Of a stretch of DNA of 64,000 nucleotides, positions 34,948-43,663 are shown one piece after another. Within the stretch, counting starts at the first letter, position 1; every line of letters starts with the position of its first letter. Under the pieces are notes generated by a model that was not told where the DNA came from, did not search any database, and saw nothing but the letters and a program-made list of their open reading frames with translations. Position numbers and translations under genes: made by a program. The stretch comes from Vreelandella titanicae BH1 (GTDB lineage Bacteria > Pseudomonadota > Gammaproteobacteria > Pseudomonadales > Halomonadaceae), in NCBI RefSeq assembly GCF_000336575.1, contig NZ_AOPO01000001.1, forward strand, positions 434,001 to 498,000, read 5' to 3'.

Positions 34948-36239
34948 TGCAGATAGAATCCGAATGGGTCATCTTCGAGTTGGGGATTACGGCTGACCTG
35001 TGCCCGATCCAGCGGCATTCTGGGTACCGGCGCGGAGGATGGCGCCACCAGATAGGGGGTGATCAGGATGACCAGCTCGGTCTCGTTACGCTGAAAACGT
35101 CGTGATCGAAATAGATTGCCCAGAATCGGCATATCACCGAGGAGCGGGATTCGTTCGATCTGGTTGCTCGCCTGGCGTTGAAACAGGCCGGCGATAGCAA
35201 AGGTCTGCCCGCTACCCACCTCGACTACGGTATCGGCGCGCCGAACTTGAAGCGACGGAACGTCATAGCCACCAATACGGACACTATCGCTGGCAATGCT
35301 GCTGACTTCGGGGCGGACTTCCATCGAGATGCGGCCGTTAGGCAGTAGCGTTGGCGTGCTCAGCAGCGAGACACCGAACTGTTTGTACTCGATACCCACC
35401 AGTTCGCTGTTAACCGGTACCGGTATAGGAATCTCGCCGCCAGCAAGGAAGCTCGCCGTCTGCCCTGAGACGGTGGTGATGTTGGGTTCGGCGAGGATCT
35501 GCAGCAGATTGTTCTGCTGTAGCGCCTGGAGTAAACCGTCGATGCTATCGGTACCCCCACCGATAGGATTGGGGGCGATATTGCTGGTGAGCACACCGAA
35601 AGAGAACGAGCCGTTGTTGATCAGCGTATTCCAACTGACTCCATAGCTGAGCAGTTCATCCCGGGCGACTTCGGCGAAGCGCACCCGAATGTTGATCTGA
35701 GTGGCGCCGTCGTAAGTCGAGCGATTGATGCTACCGCCGGCCGGCGCCTGGGCATCAAGGGTCGATTGCGTGGCCATGGCGCTCTCGACCGTGGGGCTGC
35801 TGCCCTCGGCCACCAGTTGGTTGCCCGCCATACGCAAGTGGATCTGGCTGTCACCGTCGATATCCCGTAGCGCCTGAGAAGCCAACGCACTATCGTCGCG
35901 AATCTGCAGCCGCAACGAGGCTTGGCTCTGCTCGTCGGCCCCCAGCGCGATAAGGTTGGTGTCACCGGCCTGTTTGCCGAAGAGATAGATGACGCCGGAA
36001 GAAACCACCTGCACATCGGCAACTTCAGGGTTAGCGACGAACACCGACGCAACGTCATGGTCGAAGCGCAGGATACGCCCCTGCCCGGTCTCCAGCGTCA
36101 TCGCACCTCCGGAAGCGTCCACGGAAACATCAGCGCTGGCAGTAATTACCGCGAACCACAGCAGTAACGCCCATACCCAAAGCGTCGAATTCCGGACAGC
36201 CTGGGGAGGGTTTCTATCGGCGGGTTTTATGCTGATCAC
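34944..36239 (-). CDS. T3SS outer-membrane secretin (RhcC2-like, SctC2)
   Basis: 431 residues, start GTG 36239. Signal peptide/TM (about 18-36), T2SS/T3SS pilus-type N-terminal domain (about 40-110; GQGRILRFDHDVASVFVANPEVADVQV), BON-like region, then the secretin barrel domain (about 190-405; LLQILAEPNITTVSGQTASFLAGGEIPIPV ... VRPEVSSI ... RIPLLGDMPILGNLFRSRRFQRNETELVILITPYLV). The pilus-type N-terminus is CpaC-like. With the NolW-like gene it makes up the split secretin of rhizobial-type T3SSs. It lies 79 bp after sctV. Confidence 0.92.
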   Translation of the reverse strand: MISIKPADRNPPQAVRNSTLWVWALLLWFAVITASADVSVDASGGAMTLETGQGRILRFDHDVASVFVANPEVADVQVVSSGVIYLFGKQAGDTNLIALGADEQSQASLRLQIRDDSALASQALRDIDGDSQIHLRMAGNQLVAEGSSPTVESAMATQSTLDAQAPAGGSINRSTYDGATQINIRVRFAEVARDELLSYGVSWNTLINNGSFSFGVLTSNIAPNPIGGGTDSIDGLLQALQQNNLLQILAEPNITTVSGQTASFLAGGEIPIPVPVNSELVGIEYKQFGVSLLSTPTLLPNGRISMEVRPEVSSIASDSVRIGGYDVPSLQVRRADTVVEVGSGQTFAIAGLFQRQASNQIERIPLLGDMPILGNLFRSRRFQRNETELVILITPYLVAPSSAPVPRMPLDRAQVSRNPQLEDDPFGFYLQ

Positions 36240-36318
36240 GGTTGTTCTTCATCCCTGTTGTAGCGATTTGCATGGGTGCTGAATCATCGACGCACGGCGC
36301 CATTGTTTCGCAAGCGTG

Positions 36319-38475
36319 TTACAACTTGGCGGTTGTTTCCGTTTCCCGGCGTGGAACCGGTTTGGGCAGGCGTATCTGAGCAATTGCTTGCAGGCTGAAT
36401 TCCGGTGCGATCTCCTGCCAGGCCATGACCGGAAGATCGATATCGTGCTGCTTTAGCCACTGCTGCAGCGCGGCACGCACGTCGCTTGCCGCTACTACCA
36501 CTGGCTGAAGGTCGCTATCGAGCACCTCAAGCTGCTGCTGGAACCAGCCGTTCAAGGCCCGCGAAAGCGGTGCCGGCATGCCGCTACGGACGGGCTGGTT
36601 CTCACTATTTCGCTGGGCGGTACGCAGAGCCTCTTCCAATGGCCGGGTCGCGATCCAGGCAGGCAGAACCCGGTCGCTGCGGGCATGGCGGTGACTGATC
36701 TGCCGCGCCATGGCAATGCGTATCCGGTCGCTCAGCCGAGCGCTGCTCGACTCTTGCGGCCCCCAGGCCACTATGGCTTCGAGAATAGTGCGCATGGCGC
36801 GTACCGGAACGCCCTCACTGACCAGGCGACGTAAAATATCGGCAATTTTCTGCAGCGATACCACGCGAACGGCCTCGGTCACCAGCTCGGCATAGTGTGT
36901 TTCCATCTTGTAAAGCAGGGCACGCGCCTCTTGAATCCCCACGAACTCCCCGGCGTAACGCGTTAGAGTGCGCTCAAGACAGCGCTCCAGCACTTGATCC
37001 AGCGTGCGATAGCGAATCCCGGCTTCCGTCAGCGCTGAAGTCGCCTCATCGGCAAGCCATTGCCAACTACCGCGACCAACGAGCGCAGGCAGGGTGAAGG
37101 GCGTCAACTCAAGCAGCTCCAACACATCGGCATCGTCGTCGAGCAGTATTGAAGAGTCGGGTAGTTCACCGTTGAGCACCGGCACTTCATCCAGCTCAAT
37201 GGCGAAGCGCTGGTCGGTGAAGGCGGGTTCCAGGCGTAGTCCGACCTGTGGAATGGCGATTCCCAGATCGCGTTCAACGCCTTCGCGGGTGGCCTGAACA
37301 CTTTCACGCAGCCTGTCGAGTGATAACTTATCCACAAGCCCCGCAGCCAGGCAGAGCATAACGCGGTACTGGCGTGGGTCGTCATCGGCGGTATCGGGCG
37401 GTGCTGCCTCGTTCACGGCGTCGGTCTCAGCGGCGAGGGGCGCTGTGATAACCTCGGCCTCCGTCGATTGCACAGTATCGGCATCGGCCGTCTGGCGACG
37501 GCGATGCAGGAAAAAGGCAGCTAAGCCCAGCAGTGCTGACAACGTCAGAAAGACGGTCGATGGGAAGCCCGGCACGAAGGCCGCGCAGAACAGCACCGCC
37601 GACGTCAAACCCAGTGCCTTAGCGTTGCTGCCAAGCTGGCCGACAATCTCACTGCCCAAATCGCTGGCGTTATCGGAGCTAACGCGGGTCACCACGGTAC
37701 CCGCGCCAACCGAAATCAGTAATGCAGGGATCAGTGCGATCAGGCCGTCGCCGACGGTCAACAGCGAATAGGTTTCCACCGCCGTGCCGAAGGACATGTC
37801 GTGCTTGAGCATGCCGATCGACAGCCCACCGATAAGATTGACGAACAGAATCACCAAACCAGCAATGGCATCGCCCTTAACAAACTTCATCGCCCCATCC
37901 ATGGCACCGTAGAGCTGGCTCTCGCTCTCCAGCAGCGAGCGTCTGCGACGGGCTTCAGCGGGTTCGATGTCGCCGTTTCTCATGTCGTTGTCGATGCTCA
38001 TCTGCTTGCCGGGCATGGCATCAAGAGTAAAACGCGCCGCCACTTCCGCTACGCGCTCCGAGCCCTTGGTAATCACCAGAAACTGGGCCACCGTAATGAT
38101 CAGGAAGACCACCATGCCGATGACCACTTCGCCGGCGATAACGAAATTGCCAAAGGCGGAAACGATCTGGCCAGCGTCACCCTCTAGTAGAATCAGTCGG
38201 GTAGTAGAGATCGACAGCGCCAACCGGAACAGTGTGGCAAGCAGAATGATCGGCGGCAGCGAGGAGAATTCCACCGGATGCGAGATATAGAACGCCACCA
38301 CTAGAATCAGAAGGCTGAAACCGATATTGATACCAATCAGGGTGTCGACCATTGCCGTCGGCAGCGGGATGATCATCATCACTACTGCAAGCACCATGAA
38401 AACGGCGATGATCACGTCACTGCGCTGGGACGCCTGACGAGCCAGGGTATTGAGACGGCCGAGGAGCTTATTCAT
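36319..38475 (-). CDS. sctV: T3SS major export apparatus protein SctV
   Basis: 718 residues: N-terminal half with about eight membrane helices, including the FHIPEP core (FTLDAMPGKQMSIDNDMRNGDIEPAEARRRRSLLESESQLYGAMDGAMKFVKGDAIAG near 150-205) and ISVGAGTVVTRVSS. The C-terminal cytoplasmic domain (about 350-718) builds the nonameric export ring. ATG 38475 has GGAGAG eight bases upstream and an ATGA overlap with the preceding TPR gene. Confidence 0.97.
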   Translation of the reverse strand: MNKLLGRLNTLARQASQRSDVIIAVFMVLAVVMMIIPLPTAMVDTLIGINIGFSLLILVVAFYISHPVEFSSLPPIILLATLFRLALSISTTRLILLEGDAGQIVSAFGNFVIAGEVVIGMVVFLIITVAQFLVITKGSERVAEVAARFTLDAMPGKQMSIDNDMRNGDIEPAEARRRRSLLESESQLYGAMDGAMKFVKGDAIAGLVILFVNLIGGLSIGMLKHDMSFGTAVETYSLLTVGDGLIALIPALLISVGAGTVVTRVSSDNASDLGSEIVGQLGSNAKALGLTSAVLFCAAFVPGFPSTVFLTLSALLGLAAFFLHRRRQTADADTVQSTEAEVITAPLAAETDAVNEAAPPDTADDDPRQYRVMLCLAAGLVDKLSLDRLRESVQATREGVERDLGIAIPQVGLRLEPAFTDQRFAIELDEVPVLNGELPDSSILLDDDADVLELLELTPFTLPALVGRGSWQWLADEATSALTEAGIRYRTLDQVLERCLERTLTRYAGEFVGIQEARALLYKMETHYAELVTEAVRVVSLQKIADILRRLVSEGVPVRAMRTILEAIVAWGPQESSSARLSDRIRIAMARQISHRHARSDRVLPAWIATRPLEEALRTAQRNSENQPVRSGMPAPLSRALNGWFQQQLEVLDSDLQPVVVAASDVRAALQQWLKQHDIDLPVMAWQEIAPEFSLQAIAQIRLPKPVPRRETETTAKL

Positions 38476-38834
38476 GTAACGGGCTCTCCCTGCCGGGATT
38501 CCGGGTGACGCCGCCGCTCGAGATACTCTCGCCATAGGCGACGAGCGGTATCACGTTCGCCGTTAATCCAGTGGGCGCGGCTACGCAAGAGTTGCATGGC
38601 GTCATCCTGTTCACCGGCGGCCTCGAGCCGGTCGAGCACATTGAGCGCACGCTGACCGTTGCCGCTGGCAAGGAACCCCTGGCACAGCGCCTGCAGCACG
38701 CCGGTGTGATTCGGTGCCATGCGTGTCGCGATAAGCAGCAATATCAACCCGCGCTGTACCTGACCACTTTTGAGATAGAGGTGTCCCATCAAATGCAGTA
38801 GGTCGACGGCATCGCGATCAGCGGTATCGCTCAT
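38472..38834 (-). CDS. Small TPR protein, SctY-like by position
   Basis: 120 residues, all-helical, with TPR-like repeats (LLHLMGHLYLKSGQVQRGLILLLIATRMAPNHTGVLQALCQGFLASGNGQRALNVL). It overlaps sctV and the upstream 137-residue gene by ATGA junctions. In Yersinia, YscX, its TPR chaperone YscY and YscV are encoded in this order, so this is the SctY candidate. Assignment is by fold and gene order only. Confidence 0.75.
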   Translation of the reverse strand: MSDTADRDAVDLLHLMGHLYLKSGQVQRGLILLLIATRMAPNHTGVLQALCQGFLASGNGQRALNVLDRLEAAGEQDDAMQLLRSRAHWINGERDTARRLWREYLERRRHPESRQGEPVT

Positions 38835-39244
38835 GGCACGCTCTCCTGATCGGCGATGTTGTCCAGCGGCAGCGCGCTTGCTTCACTCATCCGCCCTTCC
38901 CATGCCTGGCGCCAATCAATCTCTTCACCGATCACCTCCTTCGCCAACGCCATGATCTCATCATCGGCGTCCAGCGAAGGTAGAACGTTGTCAGCTACGT
39001 GTTGGAGCAGCTCGATGCTGCGAAGGTTAGCGTAGCTGGCAGGATCAATGGCCTCCGGGCGTGCGAGTGCTTCGAGGCGCTCAGTCCACGCCGGGCGGTT
39101 TGAGCCACGTTGCCGGGCTTCGCTGGCAGCGTGTGTGAACGTATCGTCCTGCTGCGGCGGTTTCTCAACGACGTTAGGCTTGACGGGATCAATGCCAGCG
39201 ACGTGATAACGATCCCTTGGAACAAGACGATCAGTGATCTTCAT
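38831..39244 (-). CDS. T3SS-linked protein of unknown function, SctX-like by position
   Basis: 137 residues, soluble; disordered N-terminal 55 residues and a helical C-terminus (about 65-120; LRSIELLQHVADNVLPSLDADDEIMALAKEVIGEEIDW). No recognised motif. It lies between sctD and the TPR gene, coupled to the latter by an ATGA overlap. Size and order match SctX (YscX) ahead of SctY and SctV. Confidence 0.7.
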   Translation of the reverse strand: MKITDRLVPRDRYHVAGIDPVKPNVVEKPPQQDDTFTHAASEARQRGSNRPAWTERLEALARPEAIDPASYANLRSIELLQHVADNVLPSLDADDEIMALAKEVIGEEIDWRQAWEGRMSEASALPLDNIADQESVP

Positions 39245-39260
39245 AGCGATATACGCCGGA

Positions 39261-40217
39261 TTATAGTGTCAGGGCGAACTGGTCATCGCCACGGCTCAAC
39301 AGCACTCGATCCGTTTCGATAGCGGAAATAACCCAGCCAGACGACAGCGACGCGCCTGGATAGAGGCGCTGTCCACGAGCGTCGATCACGTACGGGTTCT
39401 TGCCTAACCATACGGCCTGCAACTGCAGGTCGGGTCGAACCGGGGCCTCGCGCTGTTTGACTTCATTCAGCAATACATTATGGCTGCCGTAATGTTGGTC
39501 GAACCAACGCTGTGTGGCATTCCAAGCGCCCACCTGGTCGGGGTCGTAGTGACCGGAGACGCTGATATAGTCACCACTGTCGGTGACCTCAAGCGATGCG
39601 AGCCCGGCATCCGCCAGTTGCTGGCGCAATGCTTGAACCAGACTCGGACGAGCATCGGCCATCAATTGGGATGTGTTCTGGCCAGTGTTCACCAGGGGCT
39701 GCTCATCGAGCGTTGCCGTGACTGGATGATAGCCAATGTTGGCGTCGGCTTGGTTGACATCGATGAACTCATAGAAAGCCAGTACTCCCAGCGTTACGAC
39801 TAGTGCGGCAAGCGTGGCACTGCGATTTAGCCACTTACGCCAACGCACAGGAACTGTCGGCAGCCCAGGGAATATGGCAGGCGCTGGGGGGCGTGAAAGC
39901 TCGAGTGCCACGTCGTTGAAATGGAGCTTCGCTGGCAATTCACAGCGCAAACCAGTGCCCTGGCTGACACTACGACCATTAATGGTGATGTCGCCACCAA
40001 GCGCCTCGATAGCGATATAACGACCATAGAATCTCAACACAATATGGTGTGGTGCAGTGCCCGGATCGCCGAGCATGACATCAGTAGAATCGTCGCTACC
40101 GATACAGCAGACCGGCTCAGTGAGCGTAATGGAGGCACCACGATGCAAGCCTGCGATAACCTTGAGCGTCGTAACGGCTTCGCGTACCGACGCTGAAGCT
40201 GAGGTGAATAAAGTCAT
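39261..40217 (-). CDS. sctD: T3SS inner-membrane ring protein SctD
   Basis: 318 residues: N-terminal cytoplasmic FHA-like domain (about 10-105; GASITLTEPVCCIGSDDSTDVMLGDPGTAPHHIVL, with ITINGRSV), one membrane helix (about 130-150), and a periplasmic domain with BON/ring-building segments and a C-terminal VISAIETDRVLLSRGDDQFALTL. ATG 40217 is preferred because the FHA-like domain begins there; its ribosome-binding site is weak, and an in-frame start 23 codons upstream cannot be excluded. Rhizobial Y4yQ is the counterpart. Confidence 0.88.
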   Translation of the reverse strand: MTLFTSASASVREAVTTLKVIAGLHRGASITLTEPVCCIGSDDSTDVMLGDPGTAPHHIVLRFYGRYIAIEALGGDITINGRSVSQGTGLRCELPAKLHFNDVALELSRPPAPAIFPGLPTVPVRWRKWLNRSATLAALVVTLGVLAFYEFIDVNQADANIGYHPVTATLDEQPLVNTGQNTSQLMADARPSLVQALRQQLADAGLASLEVTDSGDYISVSGHYDPDQVGAWNATQRWFDQHYGSHNVLLNEVKQREAPVRPDLQLQAVWLGKNPYVIDARGQRLYPGASLSSGWVISAIETDRVLLSRGDDQFALTL

Positions 40218-40387
40218 ATACTTAACTCGCCGTGTCGTACGAAGCTTGGAGGAGCTCTTCCGTCGAATGTCTCGATACAGGGGCATTCATCCGGGCGAGG
40301 TTTTGAAATCTCTACCGTCCAGGAATGCGTGGACAGGAAACGACAACAAGGCCGCGAGCGGCTGACGCCGCCCGCGACTTCCGAGCA

Positions 40388-40555
40388 TCAGTTTTGCGGA
40401 CGCTGCTTGGTAGCGTCGAGCTCGGTTTTCTTCTCTGTCGTGACTTTGGTGATTTCTGCGGACTTCTCGATCGCCTGATCGAACACTGCTTTCATGTCGG
40501 CGATTGCGGAATCAGCACCGCCACCCGCATTGTCTACTGAGGGAGTATCGGCCAT
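40388..40555 (-). CDS. 55-residue T3SS small protein (needle/pilin candidate)
   Basis: 55 residues; ATG 40555 has a strong AAGGAG seven bases upstream. The reading frame stays open 120 codons further upstream, but nothing supports translation there. A Gly/Ala-rich N-terminus precedes one long amphipathic helix (ADMKAVFDQAIEKSAEITK). The tail is 28/37 identical to the C-terminus of the 154-residue protein at 20064-20528, at the other end of the T3SS. First minus-strand gene of the locus, 170 bp ahead of sctD. It could be the needle subunit, an alternative to the 63-residue candidate, or a secreted helper. Confidence 0.75.
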   Translation of the reverse strand: MADTPSVDNAGGGADSAIADMKAVFDQAIEKSAEITKVTTEKKTELDATKQRPQN

Positions 40556-40874
40556 TTTACTGCTCCTTAATCCAGAGAGATGTCGTTCGAATGATGCGCC
40601 TATGACGCCAAAGCTGAAGCCGTTCGATCGTTCTTTCGACGTTGTTTCGTAAGGAGGAAGACGATCCAACATTAAGCAGATTGCGGGTATTAAGTGACGA
40701 GGCGATGTCAGTAAAATGAAAGTTGAATGATTTGCCTTATTGTCTTGTGGCGAATACAACGCCGATTGGGCAGTCAATTTGGCCGCGTTTACCCCAAAAA
40801 TAGGTGCTCTCGCCAACCGCCCTCGACCAGCGCGGGGCTTAAACTCATAAGCCCTATCAGCAACCAGCGCTGAT
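40556..40874. other. 319-bp upstream region of the T3SS small gene
   Basis: Region between the 55-residue gene and the dsbA-type stop. It must hold the leading promoter of the T3SS minus-strand run. TTCG occurs at 40623, 40635 and 40646 (12- and 11-bp steps) and at 40586, i.e. roughly on one helix face. I could not match a HrpL box, a tts box or a standard PIP box. No gene is supported. Confidence 0.45.
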
Positions 40875-41552
40875 TCATTGGGCTTTTGCTTCTTCAGATA
40901 TCTCCTCGATTTCACTCTTTACGACATCAATCAGCTCCTGCATACCAAAGGGTTCTAGCAGCTCACCGTTGACAAAAAAGGTTGGCGTCTGGCGAATCTG
41001 ATTCGTTTTGACGCCTGCCATGTCTTGGTCAATCACCGCTTGCACCTCAGCTGAGTTGAGTTGCTCCTCAGCGGCAGCTCGGTCAAGACCGGCTTGGCTG
41101 GCAATCTCCAAGATAGCTGATTCATCGAAACGGCCATGAGATGCCCATTGATCCTGACGAGAGAGCAGAGCTTCGAGTACCGGTTCGAATACGTCCTGGT
41201 GTCGAGCGACTTCCAGCACGCGTATGGCCATATCAGAAACCTCACCGTGGAAAGGTGTGTAGCGCACGATTAGCTGCACTTGCTCAGGATAGGTTTCCAG
41301 AATACTTTTGGTGAGAGGATAGAAAGCACGGCAGGCTTCGCAGGCCGGGTCGAAAAATTCCACAATGGTTATAGGTGCCTCTTGCGGCCCCAGGATCGGT
41401 GAGTGTGAACGCACCAAGGAGCTCTCGGCCTGTCCAGCATCCTCACTCGCCGCCTCAGCTTGCATGTCCAATAGTGCAGGTTTCAATACCACCACGATGG
41501 CAGCTGTCAGCATCAACGTACCCGCAAGCATAAAAGTCGCTTTTTTGAACAT
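40875..41552 (-). CDS. DsbA-family thiol:disulfide protein
   Basis: 225 residues. N-terminal signal anchor (about 5-28), thioredoxin fold with active site C-E-A-C (FFDPACEACRAFY, about residue 72), a helical insertion, and the cis-proline loop TPTFFVNG. Periplasmic disulfide oxidase/isomerase type. The gene lies immediately upstream of the T3SS block on the same strand, but the 319-bp gap suggests it is a separate unit. A role in oxidising T3SS secretin or ring proteins is possible but unproven. Confidence 0.9.
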   Translation of the reverse strand: MFKKATFMLAGTLMLTAAIVVVLKPALLDMQAEAASEDAGQAESSLVRSHSPILGPQEAPITIVEFFDPACEACRAFYPLTKSILETYPEQVQLIVRYTPFHGEVSDMAIRVLEVARHQDVFEPVLEALLSRQDQWASHGRFDESAILEIASQAGLDRAAAEEQLNSAEVQAVIDQDMAGVKTNQIRQTPTFFVNGELLEPFGMQELIDVVKSEIEEISEEAKAQ

Positions 41553-41653
41553 TTTTCTCTCTCGATTTCAGTGATTGTTTGGCAAATTAGGCCAAGATTT
41601 GATTGCACAAACCAAGCTAAATGACTGCCTATGTAGACCAGCGTGAGCGTGTA

Positions 41654-42568
41654 TTACTCATGCCCATAGAGGTTGGCATCCTGATGTGCGTGATCAATAT
41701 GCTCAAACTCTAAGCTGGAATGGACAATGTTGAAGCGCGTTTTTAACTGCTCTTTGATCTCTGTCTTAATTGCCTCAAGCTGCTGCCAGCCTGCTTCCGT
41801 AATGACCACGTGGCAGTCAAGGGCGGCCATGTTTTCCTGCATCTGCCATAGGTGCACATGATGAATATCGTGGACACTTTCGACACCACGCACGGCTTCA
41901 ATGACGAGTTGACCGTTAATATCTGGGGGAGAGCCCAGCATCAGTGTGCGGATAGGCCCCCCAATCTCCGAAAAGGCGAGGTAAAGGATATACAGCGCAA
42001 TACCTATCGTAATCGCAGGGTCTACCCAGCGCATGTCGTAGAGCAGAATTAATGAACCGCCGATAATCACAGCGATGGAGGCGAACGCATCAGACAGGTT
42101 ATGCAGAAAAAGGGCGCGAATATTGACGCTACCTTTTTGCATTGACCAAGTAAGCATGGCGGTGAGGGCATCGACAACAAGAGCGACGCCACCGATGATA
42201 ACGACCAACCAACCCTGGATCTCTGGCGGTTCAATCATGCGCATGGCGCCTTCGTAAATCAGATAGAGGCCAACGAGAATGAGCGTAGTGTAGTTAATCA
42301 GTGCTGCCACTATCTCGATTCGGCCATAGCCGAAGGTCATTTGCGCATCGGCGGGCCGTCTTGCGATCTTGCGCGCAGCAAAGGCAATAACAAGCGCTGC
42401 CATATCAGAAAAATTATGCAGCGCATCAGCGATCAGCGAGAGGCTTCCCGCCATAATACCGCCGACGATCTGGGCGATGGTTAATAAGCCATTTGCCCAA
42501 ATGGAAATACTGACACGTCGGTCGCCAGAGGCAGGATCAATGTGGGGATGATCATGATGATGTCCCAT
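41654..42568 (-). CDS. Cation diffusion facilitator (Zn/Co/Cd efflux)
   Basis: 304 residues, His-rich N-terminus (MGHHHDHPHID), six membrane helices, metal sites HNFSD (helix II) and HNLSD (helix V), and a C-terminal cytoplasmic metallochaperone-like domain (VESVHDIHHVHLWQM). Proton-coupled divalent metal exporter of the ZitB/CzcD group. ATG 42568 follows GAGG. Standalone gene; no metalloregulator adjoins it. Confidence 0.93.
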   Translation of the reverse strand: MGHHHDHPHIDPASGDRRVSISIWANGLLTIAQIVGGIMAGSLSLIADALHNFSDMAALVIAFAARKIARRPADAQMTFGYGRIEIVAALINYTTLILVGLYLIYEGAMRMIEPPEIQGWLVVIIGGVALVVDALTAMLTWSMQKGSVNIRALFLHNLSDAFASIAVIIGGSLILLYDMRWVDPAITIGIALYILYLAFSEIGGPIRTLMLGSPPDINGQLVIEAVRGVESVHDIHHVHLWQMQENMAALDCHVVITEAGWQQLEAIKTEIKEQLKTRFNIVHSSLEFEHIDHAHQDANLYGHE

Positions 42569-42808
42569 ATATAAACCTCGTTAAGTTTTTTCATTCCCGG
42601 TACTATAAAACCTCTAGTAACTAAAGCTTCAACCCCTGAATGTCGTCCGTTGGCACTCGCCCCGGGAGGGCAAAGCCTACCCTGGCGATGGCCGATACGC
42701 GCTTGTCATTACGGGAGTGACCTTTCCCCCAAAATTTCCAGAATTCTTTATCGTCCACTTCGCGATTGCTCTATAGTCGAGGAACGCTAACCGGATTATC
42801 CCTTGTCT

Positions 42809-43663
42809 ATGACCGTTGACCTGCAAGCCCTTTACCCCAAACTGATTCACCTGATGCTGGACACCGTCTTCGTGGTCGATAAAGACAACCAGATCGTCTT
42901 CGTGAGTGATGCCTGTGAGTCGCTGCTCGGTTACCTTCCTCAAGAGTTGATCGGCACTCTAATCACGAACTACATGCACCCTGACGATTTAGCCGCAACG
43001 CGGGACTCCATTGTTCGTGTGATGAGCGGTAAGCCCCATATTGATTACCGCAACCGCTATATCCGCAAAGACGGCGGTATCGTGCATATCCTGTGGTCTG
43101 CCCGCTGGTACGAAGCAGAGGAAGTGCGGGTCGGTGTGGCGCGCAACGTCACAGCGCTTATGCAGGCCGAGGAAGAGTTACGCTACCTCGCCCACCATGA
43201 TCCACTGACAAAGTTGACCAATCGAGCGCTCTTCTATGACCGCCTTACCTTGGGCCTGAGCACGGCCCATCGCTATCAGAACAACCTGGCATTGCTATTT
43301 CTGGATATTAACGACTTCAAAGGCATCAACGATATTCATGGACATGCGGCGGGTGACCGGGTGCTCTGCACGGTAGCAAGGCGGTTGGAAGGCTGTGTAC
43401 GCGAGACGGACACGGTGGCCCGCATGGGCGGTGATGAATTCACGGTACTGTTAACGGACATCAAGTCAGCGCACGCTGTGACAGAAAAGGTGGAACAGAT
43501 TCTCACGGTCATGAACGAGCCACTAGGCGCTGAATTCGGCGAGGTCAGAATGCCATCCTGCAGCATCGGCGTGGCCTGCTACCCCGCCGACGGGGAAGAC
43601 GCCGATACCCTGCTGAGCCGTGCTGACAGCCATATGTATCAAATCAAAAGGCGCAGCCGTTAG
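42809..43663 (+). CDS. PAS-GGDEF diguanylate cyclase
   Basis: 284 residues. PAS domain (about 12-120; VFVVDKDNQIVFVSDACESLLGYLPQELIG) followed by a GGDEF domain (about 125-284). The active-site motif GGDEF is intact (ARMGGDEFTVLL), with an inhibitory RxxD (RETD) five residues before it, so it should make cyclic di-GMP with product feedback. No signal peptide or membrane segment. ATG 42809 is preferred over TTG 42803; the ribosome-binding site is weak. It overlaps the convergent gntR-type gene by 4 bp. Confidence 0.93.
   Translation: MTVDLQALYPKLIHLMLDTVFVVDKDNQIVFVSDACESLLGYLPQELIGTLITNYMHPDDLAATRDSIVRVMSGKPHIDYRNRYIRKDGGIVHILWSARWYEAEEVRVGVARNVTALMQAEEELRYLAHHDPLTKLTNRALFYDRLTLGLSTAHRYQNNLALLFLDINDFKGINDIHGHAAGDRVLCTVARRLEGCVRETDTVARMGGDEFTVLLTDIKSAHAVTEKVEQILTVMNEPLGAEFGEVRMPSCSIGVACYPADGEDADTLLSRADSHMYQIKRRSR

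Noticed and set aside
40388..40915. Long version (175 codons) of the 55-residue T3SS gene
   Set aside because: The upstream 120 codons lack a ribosome-binding site and overlap the dsbA-type gene; the internal ATG 40555 has AAGGAG at ideal spacing.
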